Shown one piece after another: positions 20,796 through 33,299 of a stretch of 64,000 bases of DNA. The stretch lies in assembly GCA_021030915.1 (NCBI GenBank), contig JAGEMR010000025.1, positions 124,001 to 188,000 on the forward strand, given 5' to 3'. This DNA is from Astrothelium macrocarpum. Taxonomy: Eukaryota; Ascomycota; Dothideomycetes; Trypetheliales; Trypetheliaceae. A model generated the notes under the pieces. That model was not told the DNA's origin. It was given only the letters and a program-made list of their open reading frames with translations, and ran no database searches. A program made the position numbers and the translations under genes. Numbering within the stretch: the stretch's first letter is position 1; each line of letters begins with the position of its first letter.

Positions 20796-22944
20796 CCCGT
20801 CCTCCCCACCTTGTGCAAACACCCACCTTGTGCAAGTTATCCGAATTCTCTCCGCCACCACTTCGTAGATCTATTAAAACTTAATTATAAACTATTTTAT
20901 TGATTTAATTAGCCAAATTGATATTTCTGAATATACTGAATTGAATGAATTAATTAAATTAATTTTCAAATCGTTTGGATAGGCGTAATTGCCGCTGAAA
21001 TCTAAAAATCGAATAATTAATCTCATTATTCTCAGATATCTTTTTTACGACCATTTTTATATTATTCTGAATAAGGAATCGTGAGATATTTAATACATCA
21101 TTTTCGCGTGTTTTTGATTCTATATAAAATTATTTTAAAATCTATTTTTGATATTAGATCTTCTTCTTCTGAATCTTCTACTGACGCTGACGTTAAATTA
21201 TTTCCTTTTTCATAATAATTATCTAATTCTTTCACTATTCTATTTCTATTTTTTTAAATTATTGATCCAATTATTTTTATAGTTTTGCAATTTATTTTTG
21301 GACGAATTATTCTATTTATTCGATTTTTTCAATTTTTTTTTATTTAAACGGATTTATATTTTATAAAATAAAAGAAATTAAATTTTATTAATATCTTTTA
21401 ATTTAAATATTGATTTATTTTCTATTTTCATTATTTGATTAATTAAATAATTTTTTGAAAATATGTTATTTGATGATTGAAAAATTCAATTTTAATCATA
21501 AAATTCAGAAGATTATCAATTAATATTTCGTTTATAATAAATTTTTAATGTTTTAAAAATAAATCAATAAAAATTTTGATATTTCAATAAATTTTAATTC
21601 GTATATTTGATAATTCTGAAATATTTATTGGATATACGATTTATATTTGATATTTCAATTTAATAATTATTATAATTGAATTTTATAAATATAATCCAAT
21701 TTAATCTAATCATTTTTAATATTATTAATAATAAATGCGTTCTATCAAATTTATCAGAATAAAAAAAAAATCTCTTTTAAAAAAATTAATATATTTTGAA
21801 TATTTTGTAATTCATTCATTTAATATTTTAATATAATAAATTATTAAAAAATTAAATAAATTGATATTTAAAAATTAAAATCGATGAATCAAATGAAATG
21901 AATAAAATATTATTTAAATATTATATTTAAAATAATATTTCAAAAAGGTCATAAAAAAATAATTATTATGGCCATTGATGAATAAAAATTATAGATCTTT
22001 TTTATTATAAATTTTTTTTTAATATAGTGATTGAATATTATAATGAATTATTATAAATCTAATTTTTTATTCATTTAATCATTTAATAAGATCGCGAAAA
22101 ATGTTATATATTTTTCAGAATCGAAATCATCAAATTAGAAATTTTGGATATTAAAAATTTCTATTATATAAATTAAATCTGATAAAAATATTGAATTATT
22201 TATTCTGATATAAATAAATATTATAATCCATTTTTTATTATTATTCTGATTAATTTTGAATAATTTACCGATTTTCATTATTTTTTGATTAAATATATGA
22301 CGTAATTTATTCAAATATCTGATTAAAAAATCTTTTTCATTCAAATTATATATGTTTTATGAAAGAATTTCATAATATTCAATTTTTATATCAATTTATG
22401 AAAAATTTTAATATATTAATATCATTATATTAATTCATTTACGAGATTAAAATAATACTGAATTTATATTTCATAATTTATTTTAATTCGTTTAATATTA
22501 ATTATTTTTAAAAAATTGGTATTTAATTTGATTTTATATAATTTAATGAATCAATTTGGCCAATTTTTTTTTAAATAGAATTTTATAATATTTTTAACGA
22601 ATATCTGGAATATTTCCGATATAAAAGAAATATTTCGATATATAAAATCATTAATAAAATTAATTAGAATTTGTGTCTATTATTTTAAAAGATTGATATT
22701 AATATTAATTTAAATGATCGTCTGGTCGGTGATAATTCTTTTATAATAACACGATAACGTTGATAGACAGATTCCGAATTTTTTTATTATTATAGAATAA
22801 TCATTCGTATTTCAAAATTCTAAATCTATAAACGCCTTATCAATAAGAATCATGGTGGTGGAATTGTAAATTCTTGAAATTAGATTGTTCGACCGAAAAA
22901 CCGGTTGCGAAAGGTGGGACCTTGCACAAGGTGGGGAGGACGGG
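20796..22944 (-). mobile_element. Inner pogo/Fot1-like transposon nested in the outer one
   Basis: Perfect 23-bp inverted ends (CCCGTCCTCCCCACCTTGTG...) lie at 20796-20818 and 22922-22944. They are flanked by TA at 20794-20795 and 22945-22946. A second, imperfect copy of CCACCTTGTGCAA follows each end. Length is 2149 bp. The interior is as AT-rich as the outer element. On the minus strand at about 22849-22715 a degraded helix-turn-helix is legible (NDYSIIIKKFGI, LSTLSCYYKRIITDQT), resembling the outer element's relic but with different TIRs, so this is a related but distinct family. Confidence 0.82.
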
Positions 22945-24589
22945 TATTGAGTTTCTTGCCGATCGCGTTTATACTCTACCTTACGTTCAATTTCAATTTA
23001 TTTATTAATCTGTTTCTGTATTTTCTGAACCTTTTTCTATTCCTTTTCAAATTATTCAATCTTCTTCTGTTATTATTATAATTCACGAATAAATTGGATT
23101 TTGATGGGATTAAAGAATATTATTCCATTGAATTGAAAAAATATCTTCAATTATTTTTAACGATTCGTTTTTTATTTTTGAATTTGAAACGTATTTTTAA
23201 AATTCGAAAATTTTATTTTAAATAAATAATTTTTTATATTTTATTATAAATTTTATATTACGAATTTGTCAATTTTTTTTTATATAAATAAATTCAATTT
23301 ATTATTAAATTTCGTATAAAACCGCTTTTAATATTTTATAAATATCATATTCGAAAAAATAGAATTTAAAAATCATTCAATTTATTTTAAATCAATCATT
23401 TTTAATATTTTTAAAAATGAATATTTGATAATATATTTATTAAAATAATGAAAAAAAATCAATTTTATTTAAATTAATTAAATTTTATATTTATTAAATT
23501 TATTCATTTAATTGGATATTATAATATTCTATCAATAATCTGAATAAATTCATATTCAATAATTGAAAATGATAAATAAAATAAGAAGAATAAATAATTA
23601 TCAGAATTCGCTTTTTATAATAATAATTAAAGAATTTTATAATCAAATAAAATTCATAATTATTTATTATAAATAATTTTTATTTAAAATTGTTATTTAT
23701 TTTATTTTTAATATTTTTATCAAATATTTTTTTAAATCAGTCGAATCCAATTTTATCATTTATTTAATTTAAAATAAAAATAATAATATTAAAATTTTGA
23801 ATAATATAATTCATATATTGAAATCATGAATTTTATATAATATTAAATTAAATATTATAAATGAAAATAAATAATAATGAATTATCATTTATAAAAATTA
23901 TAACGAATATAATAATTCATGAATAAAAATCATTTATATCTATATTTTTGAAAAAATTTTATTCATATATTATTCTAATAAATATACGATAATAAATATT
24001 GATTTAATTTATAATAAAATTTTTTTATTCATATTATAAATATTATAAATATCAATTCAATATTATATAATTTTAATAATTATTTATTAAAATATTAATA
24101 ATAAAATAATATTCTTAAATTATTTATATTATATTAAAATATAATTGAATTTGAATATAATTATTTATTTTTTTTATAAATAAAATCAAATATTATAAAA
24201 AATATTGATTTTAATTATAATTAATAATGATATATAAAATAATTCATTTAATTCTTTTTTACATTTTTTTTATTAATTTCAATAATAAAATTTTGAATCA
24301 TTTATATTATAAATAAAATATCATGATTTATAAATATATTAATCCATTAAATTAATATTATTTTTTATTATATTGAAAATTTCGCGAAATTATTTTGATG
24401 AATTTTTTTTTTAGATTTCTGTATATTTCTATAATACCGCGATAACGTTAAATGATTGATTTCATATAATTTTATTATTTGAGAATAATTAAGAATTTTC
24501 TGCGTATCCGCCGTTGTAATCGCCGCTTCAGTTGGATCCATATTGGTAGTGCAATTCGTATTCAAAATGTGGTGGTGGCCAAAATTTGA

Positions 24590-24632
24590 GGTGGTCGCGC
24601 CGCGGGATCGGGCGCGCCGTGGTGGAGACTCC
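24590..24632. repeat. Right TIR of outer element
   Basis: Exact reverse complement of 20381-20423. A TA target duplication follows. Confidence 0.92.
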
Positions 24633-24634
24633 TA

Positions 24635-24893
24635 ATTCCTCAGCCCAACGAGAGCGGCGACAAGATCGTAACAACGAGGCGAATAAGGCCGCAAATCGGG
24701 ATGCAAACGATGAGCCCGTCTGCACAACGACATCTATGGTACTCTCGAACCGTTTTAAGCAGTCGATCAAAGGGGCGGAAATTTCGTTGTGGCTACGTTG
24801 CGACTTGAGAATGGCCAGATATTGGTCAGCACTTGCTGGAGCTACAAAAATTCGCTGCTGTTCGCTGATTGCTTGCTGCCAGCTTGTCGACAT
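24635..24893 (-). pseudogene. Gene fragment interrupted by the outer transposon; weakly STAND/NLR-like
   Basis: An open frame on the minus strand begins with MSTSWQQAISEQQRIFVAPA and runs into the right TIR. The stretch PLIDCLKRFESTIDVVVQTG is reminiscent of the helical region that precedes NACHT domains in fungal STAND proteins, but this is a weak, visual resemblance. Beyond the transposon the same frame continues on the far side of the TA (minus strand, below 20379). After one TAA it shows a further open stretch (MAEISVVDYIRDFAKKLEAL). This suggests one gene split by the insertion. No upstream exon could be identified with confidence. Confidence 0.3.
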
Positions 24894-25793
24894 TGCGCTG
24901 AAGTCTCTGAGCAGTAACAGCCAACAATGCTACAATCGTTTGCTCGTAATACTGTTGAATTCATGGTGTCGTTAACATCAGACTGCGCCACTGTGGTGGC
25001 CAGCTAGGCTGAATACTAAATGAAAGATCATTCATATCTGCCTCAGCCTTGCATTGCAGATTCAGAGGCCGCAAGAGCTCCTTGACATCAAACGCTTGGA
25101 CCTGCTCAAAGGAGGATCGTTCTATGGATTGATTCTCAAATGTTCGACCTGATTCTATCTGTAAGCAAGGTTGTTCACTGCCGTTATGAGTTGCGGTAGA
25201 AAAACGCGGAACAGTAGTGTCATTGTTATAATTTTACACAAATAAATTCGGCATCGAATTGAATGATGCAAAACGGCCGGATTTCCCGGTACTCGAGCTT
25301 GTAACATGCTGCTGATTCATGGGAAGATCGAAAATGTCTTTTCTAATCGTTCTTGACGTTGCTACATCGGCTCCAATCCATGGAAGGAGATCTGTGGCGG
25401 TGCCAATGTGGCGCAATCGATGTAATTTTCCGATTCACATGCAGAGTGACGTCCCGCCAAAGACTCTCTCCATCGGAGAAAATCAAGGTAACACCCCAGG
25501 AACGATCACGACCATCGTGCTAGGTAGAGCCATAGAGTACTGTTACATTTTTCTTTCATTTTTCTCTGTCGCTTCATACTTTCAAAAACTTTCGAGAAAG
25601 GAAATACACAATTGCTATTCAGGTGGTGTCGCTCATTACGATCATTGAATGCATCGTTCTTCATACATCAGTCACCTTCCAAACGAATGGAGATCTTTGT
25701 TTTCTTCCTTACCTTAGATTAAGCTGCACCTTAGTAAAACACATCAAAGCTCATTCCCCTAGACCTCCAAGACACCGAACCGTCACGACAGCC
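24894..25793. other. Intergenic
   Basis: Only short, unrecognised open frames. It may contain the 5' part of the interrupted minus-strand gene and the promoter of the Pmp3-like gene. Confidence 0.4.
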
Positions 25794-26587
25794 ATGGGCG
25801 CCATCCTCTACCGCCTCTCTCTCTTCATCATCAACATCTTCTGCCCACCCCTCACCGTCCTCATCATCGCTGGTCCAGGCTACGACTGCATAATAAACTG
25901 CTGTTTCTTCCTCCTCGCCGTCATCCCCTCCCATATTCACGGTTCGTAAAATCCTCCTCCCCCATGTTTGCGCTTCTCTCCAACGCCCTTCCCTTTTCCC
26001 CACCTCACTAACCCAACCCATTGCAAGGATTCTACCTCTCCTCCACATACTTCCACCGCCGCCGCCTCGTCGCCCGCGGCCGCTGGCCCGGCGGCCCCAA
26101 ACACCTCATCGACTCACACCACGTGCTCAACGGCGGCGTCTCCGACGCAGACGCCGCACGTCTCTACCGCAAGGAATTCGGCGTCGCGCTGCCCGGGACC
26201 GAGTACTCCAGTAGTGACGAGAAGCTCGTGGTGCGACGCAGCAGCGCGGCCAAGGGGAGCAAGAGGAAAGGCAGGGGTAGCCAGAGAGATCGCAGATATA
26301 GCAGCGGGCAGAGAAGGCTGTCGAGTGGTGGGTACAGCGCGCCGCCATCGAGGACAGGGAGCCAACGTGCGTCGATGGTGGCGCGGGGAGGATACGGGTA
26401 TCCGTATTCGCAGCCGCAGCCGCAGCCGCAGCCGCAAATGGTGCAGAGGGCGGGGAGTCAGCGGATGCTACAGCGCGCGGGGAGCGTAAATAATGGGGTT
26501 GGAGGGCATGGGTATCAAGCTGGGTATGGGAATGCGCCGGTGAGTCCTGTGATTGAAGTCGGAGTGGATTATGGCATCGCTAATTGA
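25794..26587 (+). CDS. Pmp3/UPF0057-like membrane protein with long basic tail
   Basis: Pmp3 (RCI2-type) proteins are small plasma-membrane proteolipids affecting cation tolerance. Exons are 25794-25941 and 26028-26587, joined as SHIHG|FYLSS, giving 235 residues. The first ~50 residues form the Pmp3 core: LFIINIFCPPLTVLIIAGPG, then CIINCCFFLLAVIPSHIHGF, two membrane segments with the Pro-Pro and the Ile-Pro-x-His-Ile-His/Gly-Phe pattern of the family. Ordinary Pmp3 proteins end soon after this. Here about 180 further residues follow, rich in Arg, Ser, Gly and Gln, with repeated Gln-Pro (around 26410-26435). The tail is probably cytosolic and disordered. The long-tailed form is known in some fungi; its role is not established. 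Confidence 0.8.
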
Positions 26588-26984
26588 TTGGTAGTACTCA
26601 ACGTATTGACCGGGTTTGGCTCATTGGTGGTGGCATTGTAAATCGCTTTATCCGAAACACTCACCAGGATGAGCGAGATTTGCCAGCGTGAGACGAGAAG
26701 TACGAAGCATGAGAATAGCACTAGGGTCTGCAACGGGAAAAGTCGCCTGCGACCGCGAGAATATGACTGTGCTGGACATTTCGCAGGGAGAATCCATACC
26801 ACCTCAAGCAATCATAAATCGTAAACAATCCGTCGAGGATCAACTCCCAAAAGTTTCTTGTTTCTCGCCGTCAATGACTTCCTTGAATGCGTACGGCGAA
26901 TCATATCTCTGGCGGTCGCAGATAACATATCCTGCTGCAATCTCTGATTATGACTCTGGCCAGACCCATCAAGGCTTTGATGGT
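26588..26984. other. Intergenic between convergent genes
   Basis: 3' flank of the Pmp3-like gene and of SNU13. No feature is recognised. Confidence 0.5.
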
Positions 26985-27371
26985 CTAAATCATTAGCCGC
27001 TCTACCTTTTCCTTAAGAGTCCTGATCTGACCCATGAGGTCGCTCACTTCATTTGTTGTGATGGAGACAGAGACAACTCCACGACTGATGCCAGCGGCGC
27101 GACCAAGGGCCATCTTCGATGGCACGTAGACATAAGGGACGTTCTTATCGTTGCAAATGAGAGGGAGGTGCAGAATGATAGCAAGAGGCTGGGCATCTGC
27201 AGCTAGGACGATAAGTTCACTCGTGCCTCTAATCAATGATTTGGTTGCCTCATTAACTCCTTTTTTCAATATCCGCGAGGCGTGTGCTTGTTGTACGACA
27301 TCGAGAATTTCTTGGCTTAAAGCTTGGTTCGCGACAGGCCATGCCGCGCAGGTGGCTACCATCTTGGGCAC
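26985..27371 (-). CDS. SNU13: SNU13-like (15.5K, L7Ae family) RNA-binding protein, divergent
   Basis: Snu13 binds kink-turns in U4 snRNA and box C/D snoRNAs, in the spliceosome and in rRNA 2'-O-methylation particles. The gene is one exon of 128 residues, the normal length. The L7Ae fold is legible throughout: ALSQEILDVVQQA, KKGVNEATKSLIRGTSELIV, LAADAQPLAIILHLPLICND, KNVPYVYVPSKMALGRAAG and SITTNEVSDLMGQIRTLKEK. The RNA-contacting Asn-Glu-Ala-Thr-Lys is kept. Several positions that are nearly invariant in the family differ: Gly-Ala to Gly-Val before NEATK, Asn to Ile in the Leu-Asn-Arg-Gly turn, and Ile-Ser-Glu to Thr-Ser-Glu. No stop or frameshift is present. It may be an intronless duplicate rather than the main SNU13 gene. 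Confidence 0.82.
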   Translation of the reverse strand: MPKMVATCAAWPVANQALSQEILDVVQQAHASRILKKGVNEATKSLIRGTSELIVLAADAQPLAIILHLPLICNDKNVPYVYVPSKMALGRAAGISRGVVSVSITTNEVSDLMGQIRTLKEKVERLMI

Positions 27372-29411
27372 AGTTATGTCTGTGTGGCTCTATATTTTGC
27401 CGAGGGAAAAGGTGGAATGCAAAGGGTTCACGGCAGCTCGCGCTCTTACAGCTCAGGATTGTGAGTTTGAATGCATGAAAAATCTGGGAGACGAGACAGA
27501 AGAAACTGTTGGAGGAGCGAACGGCAGATCGTCAAGGTGAATAACGGTGTCAACTTGTGGATTTTGGCGTCGCATCAAATATGGGCGGAGATAAACGAGA
27601 AAGCCACTGTGTGAAGATTAAGCAGTAGAAGAATCAGCCTGCTGCCTATCGAACTTATTGTTATACTAAAAAGAGATTTATCGCTTGGTGGTCATTGAAG
27701 TGGTAGCGATTCCGCTGCCCTATCAATTTCGTAGAGTTGACAATTACATCATGGCTGTGGAGAAGTACCGGACACAATGCTAAGTTTAAGTCTGGAGAAG
27801 CCCTGTGGGCCAGACAAAAAGCTCATAATTCAACGTGTCGGTACTGTCATACACAAAACTACTGCACTCGGAAATAGCTTGACTGTGCCACATAAGCACC
27901 GCCACAGATCTCATTTAATAGTTAAGCAGATCCGGCGACGCCAGGAACGGCTAGGGCATATATTTCCGATATTCTGGACACGGTTCATGGGTCATCGACA
28001 AATCGACCCAACTTCGTCGCAAGGTTCGCCTTGTTCTTCTGGAAGCTTTTCGTCTTTTCCCTATTAAATCCATTCAAAGGCAAAGGGTCACTGTCGCCCA
28101 CCGTAGTATAAGAAGACGAAGGTGAGGTTTCGGCTCGCGAATTCCGCAAGCGGGACGGGCGTAGGAAGCAGTGTTGCCAGAAATAGTAATTACTATAACT
28201 ATTTCGGGCAATGCAGCGGGTACAAAGGCGTTGCACAGCAATCTTAGCGTTCATGGAGGGGACTGAAGGACAAATCTTTAACAACCTACGGAAGTATCAG
28301 CGGTAGCAATTATTGGACAAGATATCTCGATGAACAAGATTCTGCTGATCTAAATCCATCCCGTTAGGTCGCTACTCACTAAGTTCGTCGAAGACCGCCT
28401 TAGACACACTCTTACGGGGAGCGAGCAAGCAATTCGCCATTGGCTAATCTCGTGGAAACACATCTTTCCCATGATATCAACAGGCTGAGGACTGCGAGTC
28501 AATTATTTACAGCTTCACCTATGAGTTCAGTAGCGACGTCTTCGAGCTTAAGCTTTTTGAAATCCTTTCTAAATTTCGAAACTCCAATAACTTAATTACA
28601 GGTTCTTTAGGACTTCATTGCTTTATTAGTCCATACCATGGATCGATTAATAATCACGCGCGCTTTAGAATTAGTAAATGACCAAACTCTTCCACCTCTG
28701 TCATTGCCATCCATGCAATCAGACAAAGCGTGTAATGAACGAGGGGAACGAATGTGGCCTGAATACCGGCGCAAAACCATCGCACCAACTTGACCGTCTG
28801 CATTGCTTGAATTCAGCGGATAGAGCACAGTCGGCTGCGTCGTGGAAGAGGGTAGCCTCACGAATCTCGTCATGAGGTAGACAGGTTCCGCATACGGCTA
28901 GAGTCGTGATGCATGCGCTTTTTATTGTTCACAACAGGGGTCCTGCTCCCATGCATATTCTACATTGCCCAGAACGACATGAGCTGTACCGCCCCCATTG
29001 AGCGCTTTCAGGCCACACAGGCAAGAGCCAGTTTGGGCTGGTCATTAGCTTGCGATTGAACGCATTGGAAGGCCAATTATTTGTAGTAGCAAAACGACGT
29101 GTCCACTCAACTACCTTGTGCGCTGATGATACCTAGTACTGTAAAAGTTTTGAACGCTTTGAAGTATAGCTGGGGTCTCATTCGGGATGTGGCGCCTCAC
29201 CAGCGTATTTGTGGCTCTGCACGAAGACAGAATCGGAAGAGATACAGAGATACCTAATTATTGGGGACAACCCCATCCGCAATCGATCACCTGGGTCTGA
29301 TCTGCCTTGCCTTGCCTCACATCTTCTCCCCTCCTGTCGTCCTCCACCAAAAAAATCTTGTAATGAGTGAGAAGCACCCTAAAACCCTAATCGCATTCCG
29401 ATCACTCTATA
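27372..29411. other. Gene-poor 2-kb stretch
   Basis: No gene, transposon end or RNA gene is recognised. Open frames are short and unrelated to known families. It includes the promoters of SNU13 and of the DUF3176 gene. Confidence 0.45.
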
Positions 29412-30009
29412 ATGGCGGATTCGAGTATCTCTAGTCGACAGGGAAATGTCCATGCTCTTGCAAGCGAAACAGCACAGCTTAGAGAGAAATTGCACTCTAC
29501 CGTTCAGCAACTTTCACCCCAGATAAACGTCTTGGGAAAGGAGGAACAAGCGATCGGGAGACCTTCAGAATTCTCCTTCTTGAATCGTGCCGAGGACCTT
29601 GCCATCAAATACTGGCTTTTGGAAATCAGTGCAACCTTGACTGCTATCGCAGTGCTGGTAGCGTTGGCTGTTATCTTGTGGAAGAGTAATGGAGAAGTCC
29701 TCATCCAGGGTAACCAAGAGCCGGACAAGTGGTTCTTCGGTCAATTGACTTTGAACGGCCTCGTCGCACTTCTGTCAACAATTATTGAAGGATGTATGAT
29801 GGTCTCAATAACCGCGGCCATCAGTCAGCTAAAGTGGATCCGGTTCAGCGCAGCATCCAGAAACAGTCAAGGGATGAAGCTATCACAATTAGATGATTTG
29901 GATCAGGCGTCAAGAGGACCTGTGGGCAGCATAAAATTGTTACTCTCAAGTATTCCGCAGGTCGCTTCTGTCGGGGCGCTCCTTACGGTCCTTGCTCTTG
30001 CTTTCGATA

Positions 30010-30240
30010 CACTCGCAGGAACGTTGGGCGTCCCCTCCGCACCGCCGCTTCCCCGCACCCTCCGCACCACCAAATTTGTATGAGAATTCGGGATCAGCCC
30101 AGCACAAAAGTTTGGTGGTTACTTTTTCAGCTGAAATTTGTTCATTTTGGTGATTTGATCATTTGATTTTTTAATCTGGTAATTTTGAAACCGTTAGCGT
30201 GGTGGTGAGATTGAAATGGTCCGAAATATCGCTTCTGTTT
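30010..30240. repeat. Left long TIR of the mariner-like element
   Basis: Inverted match to about 33300-33529: near-perfect over the first ~110 bp, then diverged, mostly by transitions. Confidence 0.8.
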
Positions 30241-30368
30241 AATATGTTATTATTGTCACGTTTTTGGATTATAACGATCTCCCATAACGTAATATTACCC
30301 GAATTATTCATATAACTGTTCAAACAGTAAAAAGGATTAAAAGAAATATCAAATTATATGATAGTCCT

Positions 30369-31210
30369 TTGAATCCAATCCATCATCACGATCTTTCGCG
30401 AATTCTGACATCTATTATTGTTGAGGTTCTGAAGGAACATTTTCTCACGAAATCTGGTATGTATATCGATGAAATGGCTGAATGGATCTGGCAGCAGTTC
30501 GATATGCTTGTGAATCCCTCGTTGGTGGCGAAAAGATTGTGTCAGAACGATTAAATGAAGAAAAAGATTAGTATTCATTTTCGAAATGATAAATTCAGTA
30601 ATTAATAAATTATTTGAAATATCATTGAATAATAAAAGAACGTTCTATTGAATTTTATGATAATCATATGACCATAATGATATAATATTCAATTGAATAA
30701 TTGATATACGTCGATGAGAATGGAACGGATCGATATATTAGATTTCGCCCTTATAATCGAACACCAAAAAGATCGAAAATAATTCAGTATTATTTTCTCG
30801 AATATGGACGACGTTATAATATCCTACCGGCGTATACAATTAATGGAATTCTAAATTATTGGATTTACGAAAATTCAATAATAATTCAAATATTCGTATA
30901 TTGATTGGAGGAATCATTATTATCGAAATATTTTTCATTTAATTCTGATAATCCATTATCAAATTCAATATTAATAATAAATAACGCGTTGATATATCAT
31001 AATAAAAAAATGATTAATTTGATTATGAAATAATTTAGAATAAAACTGATATATTTATTTTCATATTTTTCTGATCTGAATTCGATCAAAGAATTCTTTT
31101 TTAAATTCAAAGATTTTATTAAAAAATATTATGAATTATATTCAGATTCGGAAGATTTCGATTTTATTGAATATTTGATTTGATATATTAAAAAGATTGA
31201 AAAAGATAAA
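30369..31210 (+). pseudogene. Relic of a DDE_3 (Tc1/mariner) transposase
   Basis: Fragments in order match a fungal mariner-type transposase. The N-terminal HTH part reads KSGMYIDEMAEWIWQQFDML. The first catalytic block reads YVDENGTDRYIRFRPYNRTP, followed by YNILPAYTINGIL. The second block reads ILIINNALIYHNKKM, where the usual Met-Asp-Asn has become Ile-Asn-Asn. The third is near YFSDLNSIKEFFF. Several changes fit G-to-A or C-to-T transitions (Asp to Asn, Glu to Lys, Pro to Ser), as RIP produces. Multiple stops interrupt the frame, so no enzyme can be made. The reading of the last block crosses stops and is done by eye. Confidence 0.7.
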
Positions 31211-33299
31211 AAATAAATATAAGAATATTTTCGTAATTCGTATATTTCTATTTTTGATTAATTGAATTCATAATTTCATAAATCAGATATTTTCGATTTA
31301 TTTAAAATATTATAAAAAATATTATAAAAGATTATATGAAAAATGTTATGAAAAAATGAATATATGATAAAATTATATAATCAATATTTGAAATATATCG
31401 AATTTATTGATAAATATCGATTTTATTAATAAATTATTAGAAAAAAAATGACGGAATAATATATCGTATATTTATATTAAGATTTATGAATTGATCTGAT
31501 TAGATCATATAATAAATATATATCATATACCGAATTATATTATTAAATATTGAATTTATTAATAAATTATTAGGATAAAAATGTCAATTCTATGAAATTT
31601 TGCGCGTATATTGCGAATTCGAATATCTAAATTAATTTCGTCCATTTCGAATATTTTATTTTTCTCCATCATTTCCTTCATCACCTTTTTCATCATAATT
31701 TTATTCTTTTAATTATTGAATCAGTTATTTATTTAATTAATTAATAAATTGTTTATTTATTTGATTAATTAAATTATTAATTAATTCGTTTCTAATTCCT
31801 TTTTTTGATATTTTGAAAGATTATCATAATAATATTTCTCGTAATATCTCCCTTAATCAATAATTTGACTTTTTCATCATTTCGTTATAGAAATTTGAAC
31901 CCTTTAAAATCATATTTATACTGATCAAATATCTCTATCATTTTATCAAATTCAGTTTTTATCGATTTCCGTTTATTTCATTATTTATATTATTTTAAAT
32001 ACGCCGGTACGTCTTCATTCATTATTAATTCAGATATTAATAATGATAATGAATTAGAAATTTTTCTTCATAATCTCTCATTCGGTATATCTATTTCGAT
32101 AAACGTATTTGATCCGGTATTCCATTTATTAGCTATTTTTTGATAAAAATTGAATATATTTATAAGAATAATATTCGCGGAATTAGAAATTGATACCGAA
32201 TTTATTCTATATTTTTAATCATTTTATTTGATAAATAATTCAAATAATTCAAATGATGATTATTTTGAATTAATTAAATTATTTATTATCGAATCATTCC
32301 AAATTTTTAAATTAATTATAAAAAATCAGATATATTTTTGAATTTTTTGATTAATCCAATATCAGATCGAATTTTGATCATAATTATCTGGACATTTTCA
32401 TTTTTTAATGATCTCATAAACGAAATTATCAATTATTTTAATTTATTAAATTATCTAAAAAAGATTCTTTTTCATTATTTCGGTGGTGGATATCTGATAT
32501 TCAATTAATTAATTTTATAATAAATCGAATAATATAAATATTTTATTGGATTACGTTTATTTATCATTTTGGACAAAATCTTATTATCTACCAATTCAAT
32601 AATAAAAGATATTATAAATTTCTATTCATCTCATTCGATCTAATATTGAACTAATTTCTAATCAATTTTGGCCCACAATTCCGATTCTGATAAATTGATA
32701 AATAAATAAATTATTTGATTTCGAATTTTTAATGATTTTAAAACTGATTTAATTTCGATTTTAATATTATCAAATCGGCTATTTGATAATTTATTAAATC
32801 TTATATTATCAAAATTATTACAAAAATGAAAATTCCAATATTAATCGAATGAATTTATAATATTATCTTTCAAATTTATATATATTTTTTTATTTTTATA
32901 TTTAAATTATCAGATTAAATCGAAATAAAATAATTTCAATTTTTTTTTAATTATTATCGATTTAATCAAATTGATTATTAATTCAATCAAATGAATTATT
33001 TTCTTATTATCATAAATAAATATCATATTAATATTTTATGATAAAATTCCAAATAAAAAATCCATTAAAAAAGCAGATAATAATTGGTTAAAAAATGGAT
33101 TCACATTAATTTAAAATGATTTAGATTATGAATCAGTAGAAAGAAATATTTGTATTTCCGTAATCTATTCATTAGTTATTACAAATGGAATCTCATCCAT
33201 TATTATAATTATTTCAGTCCCTTTGATAATTCTGATTTCAATTGTTAAAAGAAATAATTCAGTCCAAAATGAAACTGATTTTTTATTCGAATTGATTGA

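Larger units (their letters stand above)
20381..24632 (-). mobile_element. Outer pogo/Fot1-like DNA transposon, RIP-degraded
   Basis: The element is bounded by perfect 43-bp terminal inverted repeats at 20381-20423 and 24590-24632, starting GGAGTCTCCACCACGGCGCG, and by a TA on each side (20379-20380 and 24633-24634), the target duplication of the Tc1/mariner/pogo group. The inside is extremely AT-rich and full of stops, as expected from RIP. A second element (20796-22944) is inserted in it; without that insert and one TA the outer copy is about 2.1 kb, normal for Fot1. On the minus strand near 24565-24420 a relic of the transposase N-terminus survives (AAITTADTQKILNYSQ..., LTLSRYYRNIQKSKK), the helix-turn-helix of pogo-type transposases. 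The catalytic part is no longer readable. Confidence 0.85.

Noticed and set aside
20424..24589. Mitochondrial insertion as explanation for the AT-rich block
   Set aside because: Perfect TIRs, TA duplications and pogo-type HTH relics show transposons with RIP-like decay; no mitochondrial gene is legible.
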